Assembly: GCA_022425945.1 (NCBI GenBank)
Contig: JAKMEK010000066.1
Span: forward strand, 1 to 37,011
Length of the DNA: 37,011 nucleotides
From: Flavobacteriaceae bacterium
GTDB taxonomy: Bacteria; Bacteroidota; Bacteroidia; Flavobacteriales; Flavobacteriaceae
Direction of reading: 5' to 3'
A program made the translations under genes and the position numbers. The notes beneath the pieces were generated by a model, which was given only the letters and a program-made list of their open reading frames with translations, did not search any database and was not told where the DNA came from. Shown here one piece after another: positions 7,715 through 16,919 of this stretch. Every line of letters begins with the position of its first letter. Positions within the stretch are counted from its first letter, which is position 1.

Positions 7715-10231
7715 ATGAAACAGTTACTCTCTTTTGCCTTTTTGCTCCTAGGCGTACAATTAATCTCAGCACAACAAGACCATTCCTATTTTCTTCCGGA
7801 AAGCCAAAACTACAGCACAGAAATTCCTACTCCTGCTGAAGTTATCGGTCACCCTGTTGGCAAATGGCATGTAAGTCATGATAAGCTTTCAGAATATATG
7901 CGGACGCTAGCAGCCGCCTCAGATAGAATAAGCATCGAACATCGGGGACTGACTTATGAGGATCGCCCACTGCATTTGCTAACCATCACAAGCCCGAAAA
8001 ATCATTCTAAGTTAGAGGCCATTAAAGCAGCGCACATCCAATTGAGTGAAGCCGATGGTCAAAACCTAAATACAGAAGATATGCCAGTAGTCGTTTATCA
8101 AGGGTTTTCGATTCATGGTAATGAGCCCAGTGGTGCCAATGCTGGTTTATTGGTCGCTTATCACTTAGCTGCCTCGCAAAGCCCAGAAGTGCTCGAAATG
8201 CTAGACAATACTATCATCCTTTTTGACCCAAGCTTCAATCCAGATGGACTGCAGCGTTTTTCACAATGGGCCAATACACACAAAGCACAAAACATAGTGT
8301 CAGATTCTAATGATCGTGAATACAATGAAGCTTGGCCACGTGGACGGACCAATCATTATTGGTTTGACATGAACCGTGACTGGCTACCTGTTCAACTAAA
8401 TGAATCCAAAGCACGCATTGCTAGTTTCACCGATTGGTTACCTAACGTACTCACTGACCACCATGAAATGGGTACCAACGAAACCTTTTTCTTTCAACCA
8501 GGAATTCAATCTCGTGTAAATCCGCTAACCCCTAAAAAAAATCAAGAACTTACCGCAGCCATTGGAAAATTTCACGAGGAAGCCCTCAACGCGATTGGTT
8601 CACTCTATTATACCGAAGAAGACTATGATGATTTCTATTACGGCAAAGGTTCTACCTATCCTGATGTCAATGGGAGTATCGGTATTTTGTTTGAACAGGC
8701 AAGCTCTAGAGGGCATGCGCAAGAAACTGCCAATGGACTACTCACCTTTCCATTCACCATCCGCAATCAGTTTACGGCAGCACTCTCTACATTGAAAGCT
8801 GCCAATGCCCTTCGTATAGACTTGCTAAATTTTCAACGCGATTTTTACCAGAATGCACGTACAGAAGCCGCAAAAATGAAAGACAAAGCCATTGTTTTTG
8901 GCAATCAAAAAGATGCGGCAACTTCTCATCGTTTAGCAGAAATATTGCTACGACATAAAATAAAAATTCATCGCCTAAAAAAGCCACTTCAAAAGAAGGG
9001 CGATCGCTATGCGATTGACAATAGCTTTGTCGTTCCCCTCCAACAAAAAAAGCAGCGCTTGATTCAAGCGATTTTCAATGAACAAACAACTTTTCAGGAT
9101 AGCCTCTTTTACGATGTGTCAGCATGGACTTTACCCCACGCTTTCGATTTAAATGCAACACGTATTAAAGACATGAATTATGCAGGAGAAGAATTAACTT
9201 CTTTTGTTCGTCCATCTACCAAAGAAGTTACTAAAGCTCCCTATGCCTACTTATTTGAAGGGCATGGATACTACACACCAAAAGCAATTCATGCATTGTT
9301 GTCTGCTGGTGTAAGAGTAAAAGTAAGTATGCAAGCTTTATCGCTAGAGGGAAAATCCTATGACTATGGAACCCTGATGGTCCCGGTAGCGAACCAGTCC
9401 ATTGAACCCGACGCACTACATCGTCTGATGAAAACAGTTGCCAAAGAAGCACAACTCAACATTCACAGCGTTAGCACAGGACTAACGGTTGGAATTGATT
9501 TAGGATCACGCAATTTCGAAACCATAAAAATGCCGAAAGTCGCCCTTTTGGTAGGCGATGGGGTTAGAAGTTATGATGCGGGAGAAATTTGGCACCTGAT
9601 GGATACCCAATACCAAATGCCCGTGACAAAAATTGATGTTAAATCCATCGCTCGAATTGACCTCAACAACTATACCCACATAGTTTTGCCGAGTTACAAC
9701 GGAAGTCTTTTAAATAAAGCCACGGATAACATCAAGGCATGGATGAAAAATGGGGGGCACTTAATCGCCTACCGCGATGCCATCAAATGGGCAAACAAAC
9801 AGGGAATCATAGAAGAGGAATTTAGAACAACCGAATTGATTGCAAAGGATGTATCATTTGTAAATCAGGGAAAATTTAAGGGAGCGCAAGCCATTGGAGG
9901 AGCCATTTTCAAAACAACAATCGACCGATCTCATCCCATTAATTTTGGGATTGAAGATGCCAACCTTGCCCTTTTTAGAAATTCAAAAATCTTCATGAAT
10001 CCAGAAGAAAACAGCTATGACAATCCAATTCAATATACTAAGAATCCGTTGTTAAGCGGCTATATCTCAGAGGAGCAACTCGAATTATTAAAAGGCTCTG
10101 TTCCGTTTAAAGTGAAATCAATGGGAAGAGGTTCTATACTGCTAATGACAGACAACACTAACTTCCGTGCCTTCTGGTTGGGGACTCAACAGCTGTATGC
10201 AAATATGCTCTTTTATGCAGACTTTATGTAG
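7715..10231 (+). CDS. Secreted M14 family zinc carboxypeptidase
   Basis: An 838-residue exported peptidase. The signal peptide MKQLLSFAFLLLGVQLISAQ ends in the phylum-typical SAQ. The M14 catalytic domain spans about residues 40-370: zinc ligands H134 and E137 in IHGNE, the third histidine in LTDHHEMG (H249 or H250), substrate-binding region FDMNRDW, and a catalytic-Glu candidate in LFEQASSRG. A long C-terminal part (about 390-838) contains a class I glutamine-amidotransferase-like segment beginning VALLVGDGVRSYDAGE (about residue 608), a fusion common in large Bacteroidota M14 proteins. No C-terminal type IX sorting domain is visible. Its stop codon abuts that of the opposing gene with no gap. 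Confidence 0.92.
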   Translation: MKQLLSFAFLLLGVQLISAQQDHSYFLPESQNYSTEIPTPAEVIGHPVGKWHVSHDKLSEYMRTLAAASDRISIEHRGLTYEDRPLHLLTITSPKNHSKLEAIKAAHIQLSEADGQNLNTEDMPVVVYQGFSIHGNEPSGANAGLLVAYHLAASQSPEVLEMLDNTIILFDPSFNPDGLQRFSQWANTHKAQNIVSDSNDREYNEAWPRGRTNHYWFDMNRDWLPVQLNESKARIASFTDWLPNVLTDHHEMGTNETFFFQPGIQSRVNPLTPKKNQELTAAIGKFHEEALNAIGSLYYTEEDYDDFYYGKGSTYPDVNGSIGILFEQASSRGHAQETANGLLTFPFTIRNQFTAALSTLKAANALRIDLLNFQRDFYQNARTEAAKMKDKAIVFGNQKDAATSHRLAEILLRHKIKIHRLKKPLQKKGDRYAIDNSFVVPLQQKKQRLIQAIFNEQTTFQDSLFYDVSAWTLPHAFDLNATRIKDMNYAGEELTSFVRPSTKEVTKAPYAYLFEGHGYYTPKAIHALLSAGVRVKVSMQALSLEGKSYDYGTLMVPVANQSIEPDALHRLMKTVAKEAQLNIHSVSTGLTVGIDLGSRNFETIKMPKVALLVGDGVRSYDAGEIWHLMDTQYQMPVTKIDVKSIARIDLNNYTHIVLPSYNGSLLNKATDNIKAWMKNGGHLIAYRDAIKWANKQGIIEEEFRTTELIAKDVSFVNQGKFKGAQAIGGAIFKTTIDRSHPINFGIEDANLALFRNSKIFMNPEENSYDNPIQYTKNPLLSGYISEEQLELLKGSVPFKVKSMGRGSILLMTDNTNFRAFWLGTQQLYANMLFYADFM

Positions 10232-10558
10232 TTAGCGAACAACCTGACCATTGGTCAAGCTTGCTTGAGGAGAAAGCAAAAAAACATCATTGCCTTGCGT
10301 TGCACCCAACACAAGGCATTGACTTTTAAAATTTGCGATAATTTTTACTGGAAAATTAATTACTGCGACTACCTGACGTCCAATAAGCTCAGTTATGGAA
10401 TAGGTGGTGGTAATTTGAGCGGAAGATTTTAAGATGCCTAAATGACCAAAATCAATAGTCAATTGTAAAGCAGGTTTTTTGGCCTCAGGAAATTCATTTA
10501 CCTCAAGGACAGTTCCAACCCGGAAATCCACTTGCTCAAAATTATCAAAATCCAACAT
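10232..10558 (-). CDS. CsaA-like tRNA-binding domain protein
   Basis: A 108-residue protein made of a single tRNA-binding OB-fold domain, as in CsaA and the C-terminal part of some methionyl- and phenylalanyl-tRNA synthetases. Family features are FEQVDFRVGTVLEVNEFPEAKKPA at the start, the KSSAQITTTY centre and VAVINFPVKIIANFKSQCLVLGA. CsaA was described as an export-related chaperone in Bacillus and binds RNA; the cellular role here is not certain. It follows the Mpo1-like gene by two bases and both are probably cotranscribed. Confidence 0.9.
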   Translation of the reverse strand: MLDFDNFEQVDFRVGTVLEVNEFPEAKKPALQLTIDFGHLGILKSSAQITTTYSITELIGRQVVAVINFPVKIIANFKSQCLVLGATQGNDVFLLSPQASLTNGQVVR

Positions 10559-10560
10559 GC

Positions 10561-11025
10561 TTACTTCTTAAAAAAGATGTCATCTAAAATCCACGCAGGA
10601 CCAATCAGTAAAAATTTTAAGTCATCAAAAAAAGAAGGTTTTTCCCCTTCTAATTTATGTCCATAAAACTGCCCAATCCAAGCAACAACAAAAATTCCGA
10701 GGGAAACTTGCCACAATGAGAAAAAGGAAGCCAATTGCGCATTACCAAATATACATAGGGCCAAGAACCCCAAAATTAACACTCCCATCTTGATGGAGAG
10801 GCGTAAATAAAAAAACATTATAGGCCCCAGTAAAACGACAGCCCAATTAGCGATTGCATCAGAACTAGTGCCCAATAATTCTTTCAATAGCCCATTTGGA
10901 ATAGACATGATTAATCCTACTACTGAAAAAACGATCAAAGGCACACAAACAAAATGTATAGCCTTATTGGTTTTGTTTTGGTGACTTACGGCATAGGCGT
11001 CAAGCCAATCTTGCATTGTTTTCAT
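10561..11025 (-). CDS. Mpo1-like (DUF962) membrane protein, putative 2-hydroxy fatty acid dioxygenase
   Basis: A 154-residue membrane protein of the Mpo1/YGL010w family. Four hydrophobic segments lie between residues 25 and 120. Conserved family positions are present: YAVSHQNKTNKAIHFVCVPL near the N-terminus and QFYGHKLEGEKPSF near residue 125; the histidines are thought to bind Fe(II). In yeast Mpo1 carries out alpha-oxidation of 2-hydroxy fatty acids. That reaction is established for yeast and only inferred here. ATGs at residues 1 and 4 are both usable. It is divergent from the thioredoxin-like gene and leads a two-gene transcript with the CsaA-like gene. Confidence 0.85.
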   Translation of the reverse strand: MKTMQDWLDAYAVSHQNKTNKAIHFVCVPLIVFSVVGLIMSIPNGLLKELLGTSSDAIANWAVVLLGPIMFFYLRLSIKMGVLILGFLALCIFGNAQLASFFSLWQVSLGIFVVAWIGQFYGHKLEGEKPSFFDDLKFLLIGPAWILDDIFFKK

Positions 11026-11078
11026 GATTTAAATATATTATTTCTTCAAATTACATAATTTTAGCTTTAAAAAAAAAC

Positions 11079-11663
11079 ATGGCCTTAACAGAATCAAAGA
11101 TGTTACCTCTGGGCACTAAAGCCCCAGAATTTAGCCTCCCCAATGTAGTGAATGGAAATACAGAATCGCTCGACCAACTCAAAGGAGAAAACGGGAGCGT
11201 CATTGTTTTTATGTGCAATCATTGCCCATATGTTGTATATCTAATCGACCACTTCGTTTCTTTTGCAAAAGAATACCAGAAAAAAGGAATCAATACCATT
11301 GCAATTTCAAGTAATGATATTGAAAACTATCCGGCAGATAATCCAAAGCTCATGCGCGAATTAGCCCTAGAAAAAGACTTTTCATTTTCTTATTTATATG
11401 ATGAAGATCAGTCGATTGCCAAATCCTATGATGCCGCATGCACACCCGACTTTTTTGTTTTGGATGCAAAAGACAGTTTGGTTTATCGAGGAAGATATGA
11501 TAGATCGCGCCCAGGAAATCCTGTTTCAACAAACGGAGAAGACTTACAGCAAGCGCTCGATTCAATGCTAAAAAAACACCCTATCTCAGATAAACAATAT
11601 CCAAGCATAGGGTGTAATATAAAGTGGAAAGCAGGAAATGAACCTACTGATTTTTTTATTTAA
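11079..11663 (+). CDS. Thioredoxin-like / redoxin family protein
   Basis: A 194-residue cytoplasmic protein with a redoxin (AhpC/TSA-type) fold. The redox centre is CNHCPYV (about residues 45-51), a CxxC in place of the single peroxidatic cysteine of classical peroxiredoxins. Other family marks are [13 protein letters not shown] at the N-terminus, cis-proline context [10 protein letters not shown] near 117-126 and [13 protein letters not shown], seen in a conserved but poorly characterised redoxin group. There is no signal peptide. A reductase or peroxidase activity is plausible but not shown. Its 3' end overlaps that of the opposing peptidyl-prolyl isomerase gene by eight bases. Confidence 0.88.
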   Translation: MALTESKMLPLGTKAPEFSLPNVVNGNTESLDQLKGENGSVIVFMCNHCPYVVYLIDHFVSFAKEYQKKGINTIAISSNDIENYPADNPKLMRELALEKDFSFSYLYDEDQSIAKSYDAACTPDFFVLDAKDSLVYRGRYDRSRPGNPVSTNGEDLQQALDSMLKKHPISDKQYPSIGCNIKWKAGNEPTDFFI

Positions 11664-12588
11664 AATCGACCAACTCAACCACAAATTTAAGGGTTGCATT
11701 TGGAGGGATTACCCCACCAGCTCCAGCAGCTCCATAAGCTAAATCAGAAGGAATAATAAAGGTAGCTTTCGCTCCTTTATTCAACAAGGCGATACCTTCA
11801 TCCCAGCCCGGAATAACTTGACCAACACCCAAACTAAATTCAATGGGTTCGTTGCGTTTAAATGATGAATCAAAGACCGTACCATCGAGAAGTTCTCCTT
11901 TGTAATGCACTTTAACACTGTTCCCCTTGGCAGGTTTATCGCCTGGGCCTTCTGCATCTATATGGTAAAATAAACCACTGGCTGTTTGGGTATACCCTTG
12001 AGTAATTCCTTCTAACGCCTTGGCTTGTTTTGCTTTTTCTTCTTCCATGCGCTTGCGCAACTCTGCTTCAAGACTGTTGTAAGAAGCTCCGGCATCAAAA
12101 GCCTCAGCCTCAGACCCTACACGAAGAATTTCTAATTTTTCTAAAGCGTCCCCTTGAGCAATGGCATCTACCACTGCTTGTCCTTCTTGCACAAAACCAA
12201 AAACGGTATGCTTGTCGTCTAACCATGGTGTTGCGCCGTGGGTAATAAAAAACTGACTTCCGTTTGTTCCTGGCCCAGCATTTGCCATGGACAATACACC
12301 GGCCTTATCGTGACGTAGTTCAGGATGAAACTCGTCTGCAAATTGGTAACCGGGGCCTCCCATTCCAGAACCTTGAGGGCATCCCCCTTGGATCATAAAA
12401 TCTGGAATAACACGATGGAAATTTAAACCATCGTAGTAAGGTGTTCCAGCTGATTTTTCTTTGTTCTCTTGTGTCCCTTCTGCCAAACCAACGAAGTTCC
12501 CAACTGTACCTGGGGTTTTGTCATGGGTTAGTGAAACAATTATTTCTCCTTTGGAGGTAGTGAATTTTGCGTATAAGCCGTCCTGCAT
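11656..12588 (-). CDS. Dual peptidyl-prolyl isomerase: cyclophilin fused to FKBP
   Basis: A 310-residue protein carrying two unrelated prolyl isomerase domains. The cyclophilin is N-terminal (about residues 1-165; [23 protein letters not shown] and the Trp-containing loop [11 protein letters not shown]). A Lys/Glu-rich helical linker (about 180-205) joins it to an FKBP domain (about 220-310; [35 protein letters not shown]). No signal peptide, so cytoplasmic. The ATG at 12588 is chosen because a TATCTTTG promoter box lies at 12607-12614, inside the longer frame that would start at 12624. Dual-family immunophilins of this order have been reported from flavobacteria and related ones from apicomplexans. 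Confidence 0.93.
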   Translation of the reverse strand: MQDGLYAKFTTSKGEIIVSLTHDKTPGTVGNFVGLAEGTQENKEKSAGTPYYDGLNFHRVIPDFMIQGGCPQGSGMGGPGYQFADEFHPELRHDKAGVLSMANAGPGTNGSQFFITHGATPWLDDKHTVFGFVQEGQAVVDAIAQGDALEKLEILRVGSEAEAFDAGASYNSLEAELRKRMEEEKAKQAKALEGITQGYTQTASGLFYHIDAEGPGDKPAKGNSVKVHYKGELLDGTVFDSSFKRNEPIEFSLGVGQVIPGWDEGIALLNKGAKATFIIPSDLAYGAAGAGGVIPPNATLKFVVELVDFK

Positions 12589-12606
12589 TTTTTTGTATTT
12601 AGACGG

Positions 12607-12614
12607 CAAAGATA
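12607..12614 (-). promoter_or_regulatory. Promoter -7 box for the isomerase gene; decides its start
   Basis: The minus strand reads TATCTTTG, a perfect TAnnTTTG. Predicted transcription start near 12603 gives a leader of about 15 bases to the ATG at 12588 and excludes the upstream ATG at 12624. A TTG lies 23 bases upstream. Confidence 0.5.
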
Positions 12615-12640
12615 AGGGATTCAAAAGAGTTTTTCAGCAA

Positions 12641-14818
12641 TTAATTTGCTACATCATTGATGAATTTGATACGAAACAAACGAATATCCTCTTCTTCTAT
12701 ATCTCCATCAAACTCTTCAAGGGCGTGTTTGATGTCATCTGACTCGGCTTCCATAAAGTATTCATGTAATTCTTCTTGCTGATCCTCGTCCAAGATTTCA
12801 TCGATCCAATAACTGATATCCAATTTAGTTCCCGCATAAACAATCGTCTCCATTTCGCTGATAAAATTTGCCATATTCATTCCTTTAGCAGAAGCTATGT
12901 CATCAAGCGGAAGTTTTCGATCAACATTCTGAATCATGTATAGCTTCAACCCAGAATTTGCACCTGTACTTTTCACAATTAAATCATCTGGTCGTGTAAT
13001 GTCATTTTCATTGACATAATCTTGAATCAATGTTAGGAAAGGGCTTCCGTATTTCCTCGCCTTCCCTTCTCCAACACCATGAATGTTTTTAAGTTCATTC
13101 ATATTGATGGGATACTTCAAGGTCATGTCATTGATCGAACTTTCCTGAAAAACAGTGTAGGGAGGAACTTCATATTGATCGGCGACTTGTTTTCTTAAGC
13201 GAACCAATGCTTGCTTTAGAACAAGGTCAGTAACAACCTCTTTCTGAATCGATGGTGCCTGTTTTGCTTTATAGGTGTAACTATGATCCTCTGTCATCAT
13301 AAACGACACTGGTGAGTCTTGAAAAGCATTCCCTTTCTTGGTTACACGAATCACCCCATAAGTTTCGATGTCTTTTGTTACAAATCCTGCGACATTGGCT
13401 TGACGAATTAACGCCATCCAATAGGCCTCGTTTTTATCCTTTCCTTTACCAAAAATGGGTAACTGTGCGGTATGATGACTGTTTATGATGGCATTCTGTT
13501 GACCAATCAACGTTTTAACAACTTCCTTGGCCTTGAACTGTTCTCTTGTTTTGTCTATGGCCTGAAGCAATAAACTCAACTCTTCCTTAGCCTCTACTTT
13601 TGATTTAGGAAAACGAACGTTGTCATCCATTTTACCTTCATCACCTGTTTCGCTGTCGAAAGTTTCTCCGAAATAATGCAAAATAAATTTCCTTCTTGAA
13701 ATAGACGTTTCTGCATAAGCCACCATTTCGTTCAGCAAGGCAAGTCCAATTTCTTGTTCAGCTACCGGTTTACCTGACATGAACTTTTCTAATTTCTCAA
13801 TGTCTTTGTAGGCATAAAAAGCAAGACAGTGTCCCTCTCCTCCATCGCGACCGGCTCGACCAGTTTCTTGATAATAACTTTCAATGCTTTTAGGGATATC
13901 ATGGTGAATGACAAAACGCACATCGGGTTTATCAATCCCCATTCCAAACGCTATGGTGGCCACCACAACATCACATTCTTCTTTCAGGAAGGCATCTTGG
14001 TTTTTAGCACGCGTTTTAGCATCCAAACCGGCGTGATATGGAATTGCATTGATGTCATTTACCTGAAGGGTTTGGGCCAATTGCTCTACTTTTTTTCGTG
14101 ACAGGCAGTAAATGATACCTGATTTACCCTTTCTCTCTTTTATGAATTTAATGATATCCGCTTCAACATCTTCTGTTTTTGAACGAATTTCGTAATATAG
14201 ATTTGGACGATTGAATGAGGCTTTAAAGACCTTTGCATCCGTTATTTGTAAGTTTTTAATGATGTCCTCTTGCACTTTGGGAGTAGCCGTAGCCGTGAGC
14301 GCAATTACGGGGAGATCTTGATCAATTTGCTCGAGCATATACCTAAGGTTGCGGTAATCTGGTCGAAAATCATGCCCCCATTCAGAAATACAATGTGCTT
14401 CGTCTATAGCGAGAAAAGAAATGTTGCTTTCCTTTAAAAAACTCAATGTTTCTTGTTTGGTTAAAGATTCTGGTGCAACAAATAAAAGTTTGGTAATCCC
14501 CTCTCTGATGTCTTGCTTCACCTTTTCAATGGCCGTTTTTGTCAAAGAAGAGTTTAATACATGAGCTACTCCTTCATGCTGAGATATCCCACGAATGGTA
14601 TCTACTTGATTTTTCATCAAGGCAATAAGTGGAGATACTACAATGGCTGTCCCATCACTCATTAAACCGGGCAATTGATAACACAAAGATTTCCCACCTC
14701 CGGTGGGCATAAGAACAAAACTGTTTTTACGCGCTAAAACGTTTTTGATGACCTCCTCTTGCAAGCCTTTGAAGGTCGAAAAGCCAAAATGTTTTTTTAA
14801 TTCTTCTGTTAATTGCAT
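12641..14818 (-). CDS. recQ: RecQ family ATP-dependent DNA helicase without zinc cysteines
   Basis: A 725-residue 3'-5' DNA helicase for recombination repair. Helicase domains 1 and 2 are intact: Walker A MPTGGGKS (37-44), DEAH box (139-142) with the RecQ aromatic-rich loop HCISEWGHDFRPDY, TATAT (175-179), and QETGRAGRDG (317-326). The zinc-binding region should begin CRRK and contain three further cysteines; here it reads SRRKFILHYFGETFDSETGD (from 374) with none, so zinc binding is lost. A winged-helix region follows, an HRDC domain lies at about 535-605, and an acidic tail ends the protein. The gene is divergent from tatC. Confidence 0.93.
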   Translation of the reverse strand: MQLTEELKKHFGFSTFKGLQEEVIKNVLARKNSFVLMPTGGGKSLCYQLPGLMSDGTAIVVSPLIALMKNQVDTIRGISQHEGVAHVLNSSLTKTAIEKVKQDIREGITKLLFVAPESLTKQETLSFLKESNISFLAIDEAHCISEWGHDFRPDYRNLRYMLEQIDQDLPVIALTATATPKVQEDIIKNLQITDAKVFKASFNRPNLYYEIRSKTEDVEADIIKFIKERKGKSGIIYCLSRKKVEQLAQTLQVNDINAIPYHAGLDAKTRAKNQDAFLKEECDVVVATIAFGMGIDKPDVRFVIHHDIPKSIESYYQETGRAGRDGGEGHCLAFYAYKDIEKLEKFMSGKPVAEQEIGLALLNEMVAYAETSISRRKFILHYFGETFDSETGDEGKMDDNVRFPKSKVEAKEELSLLLQAIDKTREQFKAKEVVKTLIGQQNAIINSHHTAQLPIFGKGKDKNEAYWMALIRQANVAGFVTKDIETYGVIRVTKKGNAFQDSPVSFMMTEDHSYTYKAKQAPSIQKEVVTDLVLKQALVRLRKQVADQYEVPPYTVFQESSINDMTLKYPINMNELKNIHGVGEGKARKYGSPFLTLIQDYVNENDITRPDDLIVKSTGANSGLKLYMIQNVDRKLPLDDIASAKGMNMANFISEMETIVYAGTKLDISYWIDEILDEDQQEELHEYFMEAESDDIKHALEEFDGDIEEEDIRLFRIKFINDVAN

Positions 14819-15024
14819 TAAAGAGTGGAGTGCTTTAGATCAAATATTTTACATTTGTATCCATAAATATAACATTAAGTACAGGATTTTCCACACAAAA
14901 TATTCGAAGAATTGCCAAATCGCGTCAAAATACTTGAGGACAAAAAAACCACCTCACTACATTACAGACTAGATTTTGCGGGTTTATTTTGTGCGTATAA
15001 TATTGTTCAACAAGAAATCAACCA
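14819..15024. promoter_or_regulatory. Divergent intergenic region between recQ and tatC
   Basis: AT-rich, with no credible open frame. A perfect plus-strand TACATTTG (14850-14857) and a near-match AATATTTG on the minus strand (14848-14841) lie back to back, so promoters for both directions may start here. If the plus-strand box serves tatC the leader would be about 160 bases. Neither box has a TTG at the usual distance. Confidence 0.35.
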
Positions 15025-15834
15025 ATGAGCGTAGAAAACGAAATGTCTTTTTTAGATCACCTAGAAGAATTACGATGGCATTTAATTCGCTCTTCACTTG
15101 CTGTCATTATTATAGCAACGATAGCCTTTATTGCCAAGGACTTCATTTTTGATACCCTTATATTTGGCCCAAAAAAAGCAGATTTTTGGACCTATGAGCT
15201 TTTCTGCAACATTTCAAAATGGATGGGACAAGGCACAAGCTTTTGCATACAAGAACTCCCCTTCCGGATTCAAAGCAGGGCAGTTTCAGGACAATTCTCT
15301 GCGCACTTATGGACCTCAATTACGGCGGGTTTTATTATCGCATTCCCATACGTACTCCTAGAATTTTGGCGTTTCATTCGCCCGGGCTTACATGCCAGTG
15401 AACGCAAGAACGCGCGTGGATTTATTTTTATTGCATCGGTTTTATTTTTTCTTGGAGTTCTTTTTGGGTACTATATCGTTACTCCTTTGTCAATTAACTT
15501 TTTGGGAAGTTACACAGTAAGTAATGAGGTTTTTAACGACTTTGACCTTGACAGCTACATCGGATTATTACGTGCTGCTGTCTTGTCCTCTGGCTTTATA
15601 TTCGAACTGCCAATTTTAATGTATTTCTTGACAAAAATTGGTTTGATAACACCCCATTTTTTACGCAATAACAGGAAGTTCGCCATTGTAATTGTTTTAA
15701 GTATTTCAGCCATTATTACCCCACCTGATATTGCCAGTCAAATCATTGTAACCATTCCAATTTTGATTCTCTATGAGGTCAGTATTTTGATATCTAAAAT
15801 TGTACATAAACGTCAACAAAAAAACAATGAGTAA
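15025..15834 (+). CDS. tatC: Sec-independent protein translocase subunit TatC
   Basis: A 269-residue inner-membrane protein, the receptor of the twin-arginine pathway that exports folded proteins. It has six membrane helices. The N-terminal cytoplasmic region carries FLDHLEELRWHLIRS, the signal-peptide binding signature, and the second loop reads FPYVLLEFWRFIRPGL with the conserved Phe, Pro and Glu. The first periplasmic loop is long (about residues 45-90), usual for Bacteroidota. tatA is not adjacent. The stop overlaps the start of the next gene (ATGAGTAA), implying translational coupling. Confidence 0.96.
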   Translation: MSVENEMSFLDHLEELRWHLIRSSLAVIIIATIAFIAKDFIFDTLIFGPKKADFWTYELFCNISKWMGQGTSFCIQELPFRIQSRAVSGQFSAHLWTSITAGFIIAFPYVLLEFWRFIRPGLHASERKNARGFIFIASVLFFLGVLFGYYIVTPLSINFLGSYTVSNEVFNDFDLDSYIGLLRAAVLSSGFIFELPILMYFLTKIGLITPHFLRNNRKFAIVIVLSISAIITPPDIASQIIVTIPILILYEVSILISKIVHKRQQKNNE

Positions 15835-16177
15835 GCTCGTCGAAGAATTTAATGCCTATCGTTCAAAAATGAACGAAAAGCTGTTGAATGAAAATTCAAA
15901 AATCATCAAACGCATTTTTAATCTTGATGCAAATACCTACCAGCCAGGAACCTTAGACAAAGGAACTAAAGAGCTGATGGGTTTGGTCGCTTCTGCCGTT
16001 TTACGCTGTGACGATTGTGTACGTTATCATCTAGAAGAATGTTATCAGAACAAGGTTTCGAAGGCAGCTGTTATAGAAAGCCTTGAAATTGCTACATTAG
16101 TGGGCGGAACAATTGTCATTCCTCATTTACGTAGAGCTTTCGAATACTGGGAAGCTTTAGAACAAAACGAACAATAA
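15827..16177 (+). CDS. Carboxymuconolactone decarboxylase / AhpD-like protein
   Basis: A 116-residue all-helical protein of the CMD/AhpD family. The redox motif [11 protein letters not shown] (C65, C68, then His) matches AhpD-type CxxC-x3-H rather than the decarboxylase proper, so a thiol-disulphide or alkylhydroperoxidase-like role is more likely than muconolactone metabolism. The ATG at 15827 overlaps the tatC stop by eight bases; a longer frame from 15800 would have to start inside tatC with a TTG and is not favoured. The next gene, lptB, follows after one base. The coupling with tatC and lptB suggests an envelope link, but the substrate is unknown. Confidence 0.88.
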   Translation: MSKLVEEFNAYRSKMNEKLLNENSKIIKRIFNLDANTYQPGTLDKGTKELMGLVASAVLRCDDCVRYHLEECYQNKVSKAAVIESLEIATLVGGTIVIPHLRRAFEYWEALEQNEQ

Positions 16178-16178
16178 G

Positions 16179-16919
16179 ATGCAACTACGCGCAGAAAAAA
16201 TTGAAAAATCATATCGCGGCCGAAAAGTGGTCAGTGGGATTTCACTAGAAGTAAATCAAGGAGAAATTGTCGGCCTTTTGGGGCCAAATGGAGCCGGAAA
16301 AACAACCTCATTTTACATGATTGTTGGATTGGTAAAACCCAACGATGGGTCCATCTTTTTGGACGATGAAGAAATCACTACTTACCCCATGTATCAGCGG
16401 GCACAAAACGGAATTGGTTACCTCGCTCAGGAAGCTTCTGTATTTAGAAAACTTAGTGTTGAGGACAATATTTTAAGTGTGCTACAACTCACCAATTTGA
16501 GCAAAAAAGCACAGTTGGAAAAAATGGAGGAATTGTTAGAGGAGTTTGGCTTAAACCATATTCGAAAAAACCGTGGCGATCTTCTCTCGGGAGGAGAGCG
16601 AAGACGTACAGAAATTGCGCGTGCTTTGGCCACTAGTCCAAAATTTGTTTTGCTAGACGAGCCATTTGCTGGGGTAGACCCCGTTGCGGTAGAAGACATC
16701 CAGCGCATCATAGCCCATCTTAAGAATAAAAACATTGGTATCTTAATCACCGATCACAATGTACAAGAGACCCTGGCGATAACCGATAAAACTTATTTAA
16801 TGTTTGAAGGGAAGATCTTAAAAGCAGGAAGTCCAGAAGAACTCGCACAAGACGAAATGGTCCGTAAGGTTTATCTCGGTCAAAACTTCGAATTACGTAA
16901 AAAGAAGATCAAATTTTAA
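16179..16919 (+). CDS. lptB: LPS export ABC transporter ATPase LptB
   Basis: A 246-residue cytoplasmic ATPase that powers lipopolysaccharide extraction by LptFG and transfer along the Lpt bridge. It shows Walker [10 protein letters not shown] (about 35-43), Q-loop region [10 protein letters not shown] typical of LptB, signature [15 protein letters not shown], Walker [14 protein letters not shown] and H-loop ITDHNV. The sequence LSGGERRR and FAGVDP distinguish it from general branched-chain amino acid ATPases. Length is normal. LptF/G/C/A are not in this window, which is usual in this phylum. The 3' end overlaps that of the opposing pssA by 11 bases. Confidence 0.95.
   Translation: MQLRAEKIEKSYRGRKVVSGISLEVNQGEIVGLLGPNGAGKTTSFYMIVGLVKPNDGSIFLDDEEITTYPMYQRAQNGIGYLAQEASVFRKLSVEDNILSVLQLTNLSKKAQLEKMEELLEEFGLNHIRKNRGDLLSGGERRRTEIARALATSPKFVLLDEPFAGVDPVAVEDIQRIIAHLKNKNIGILITDHNVQETLAITDKTYLMFEGKILKAGSPEELAQDEMVRKVYLGQNFELRKKKIKF

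Noticed and set aside
12461-12742. 93-codon plus-strand frame between the isomerase and recQ
   Set aside because: It is antisense to the start of one gene and the end of another, and its product is compositionally odd; no family seen.
14819-15024. Remnant of a KpsF/GutQ-type sugar isomerase gene between recQ and tatC
   Set aside because: I recall such a gene at this place in other flavobacteria, but this stretch shows no stretch resembling that protein in any frame; only promoters are plausible.
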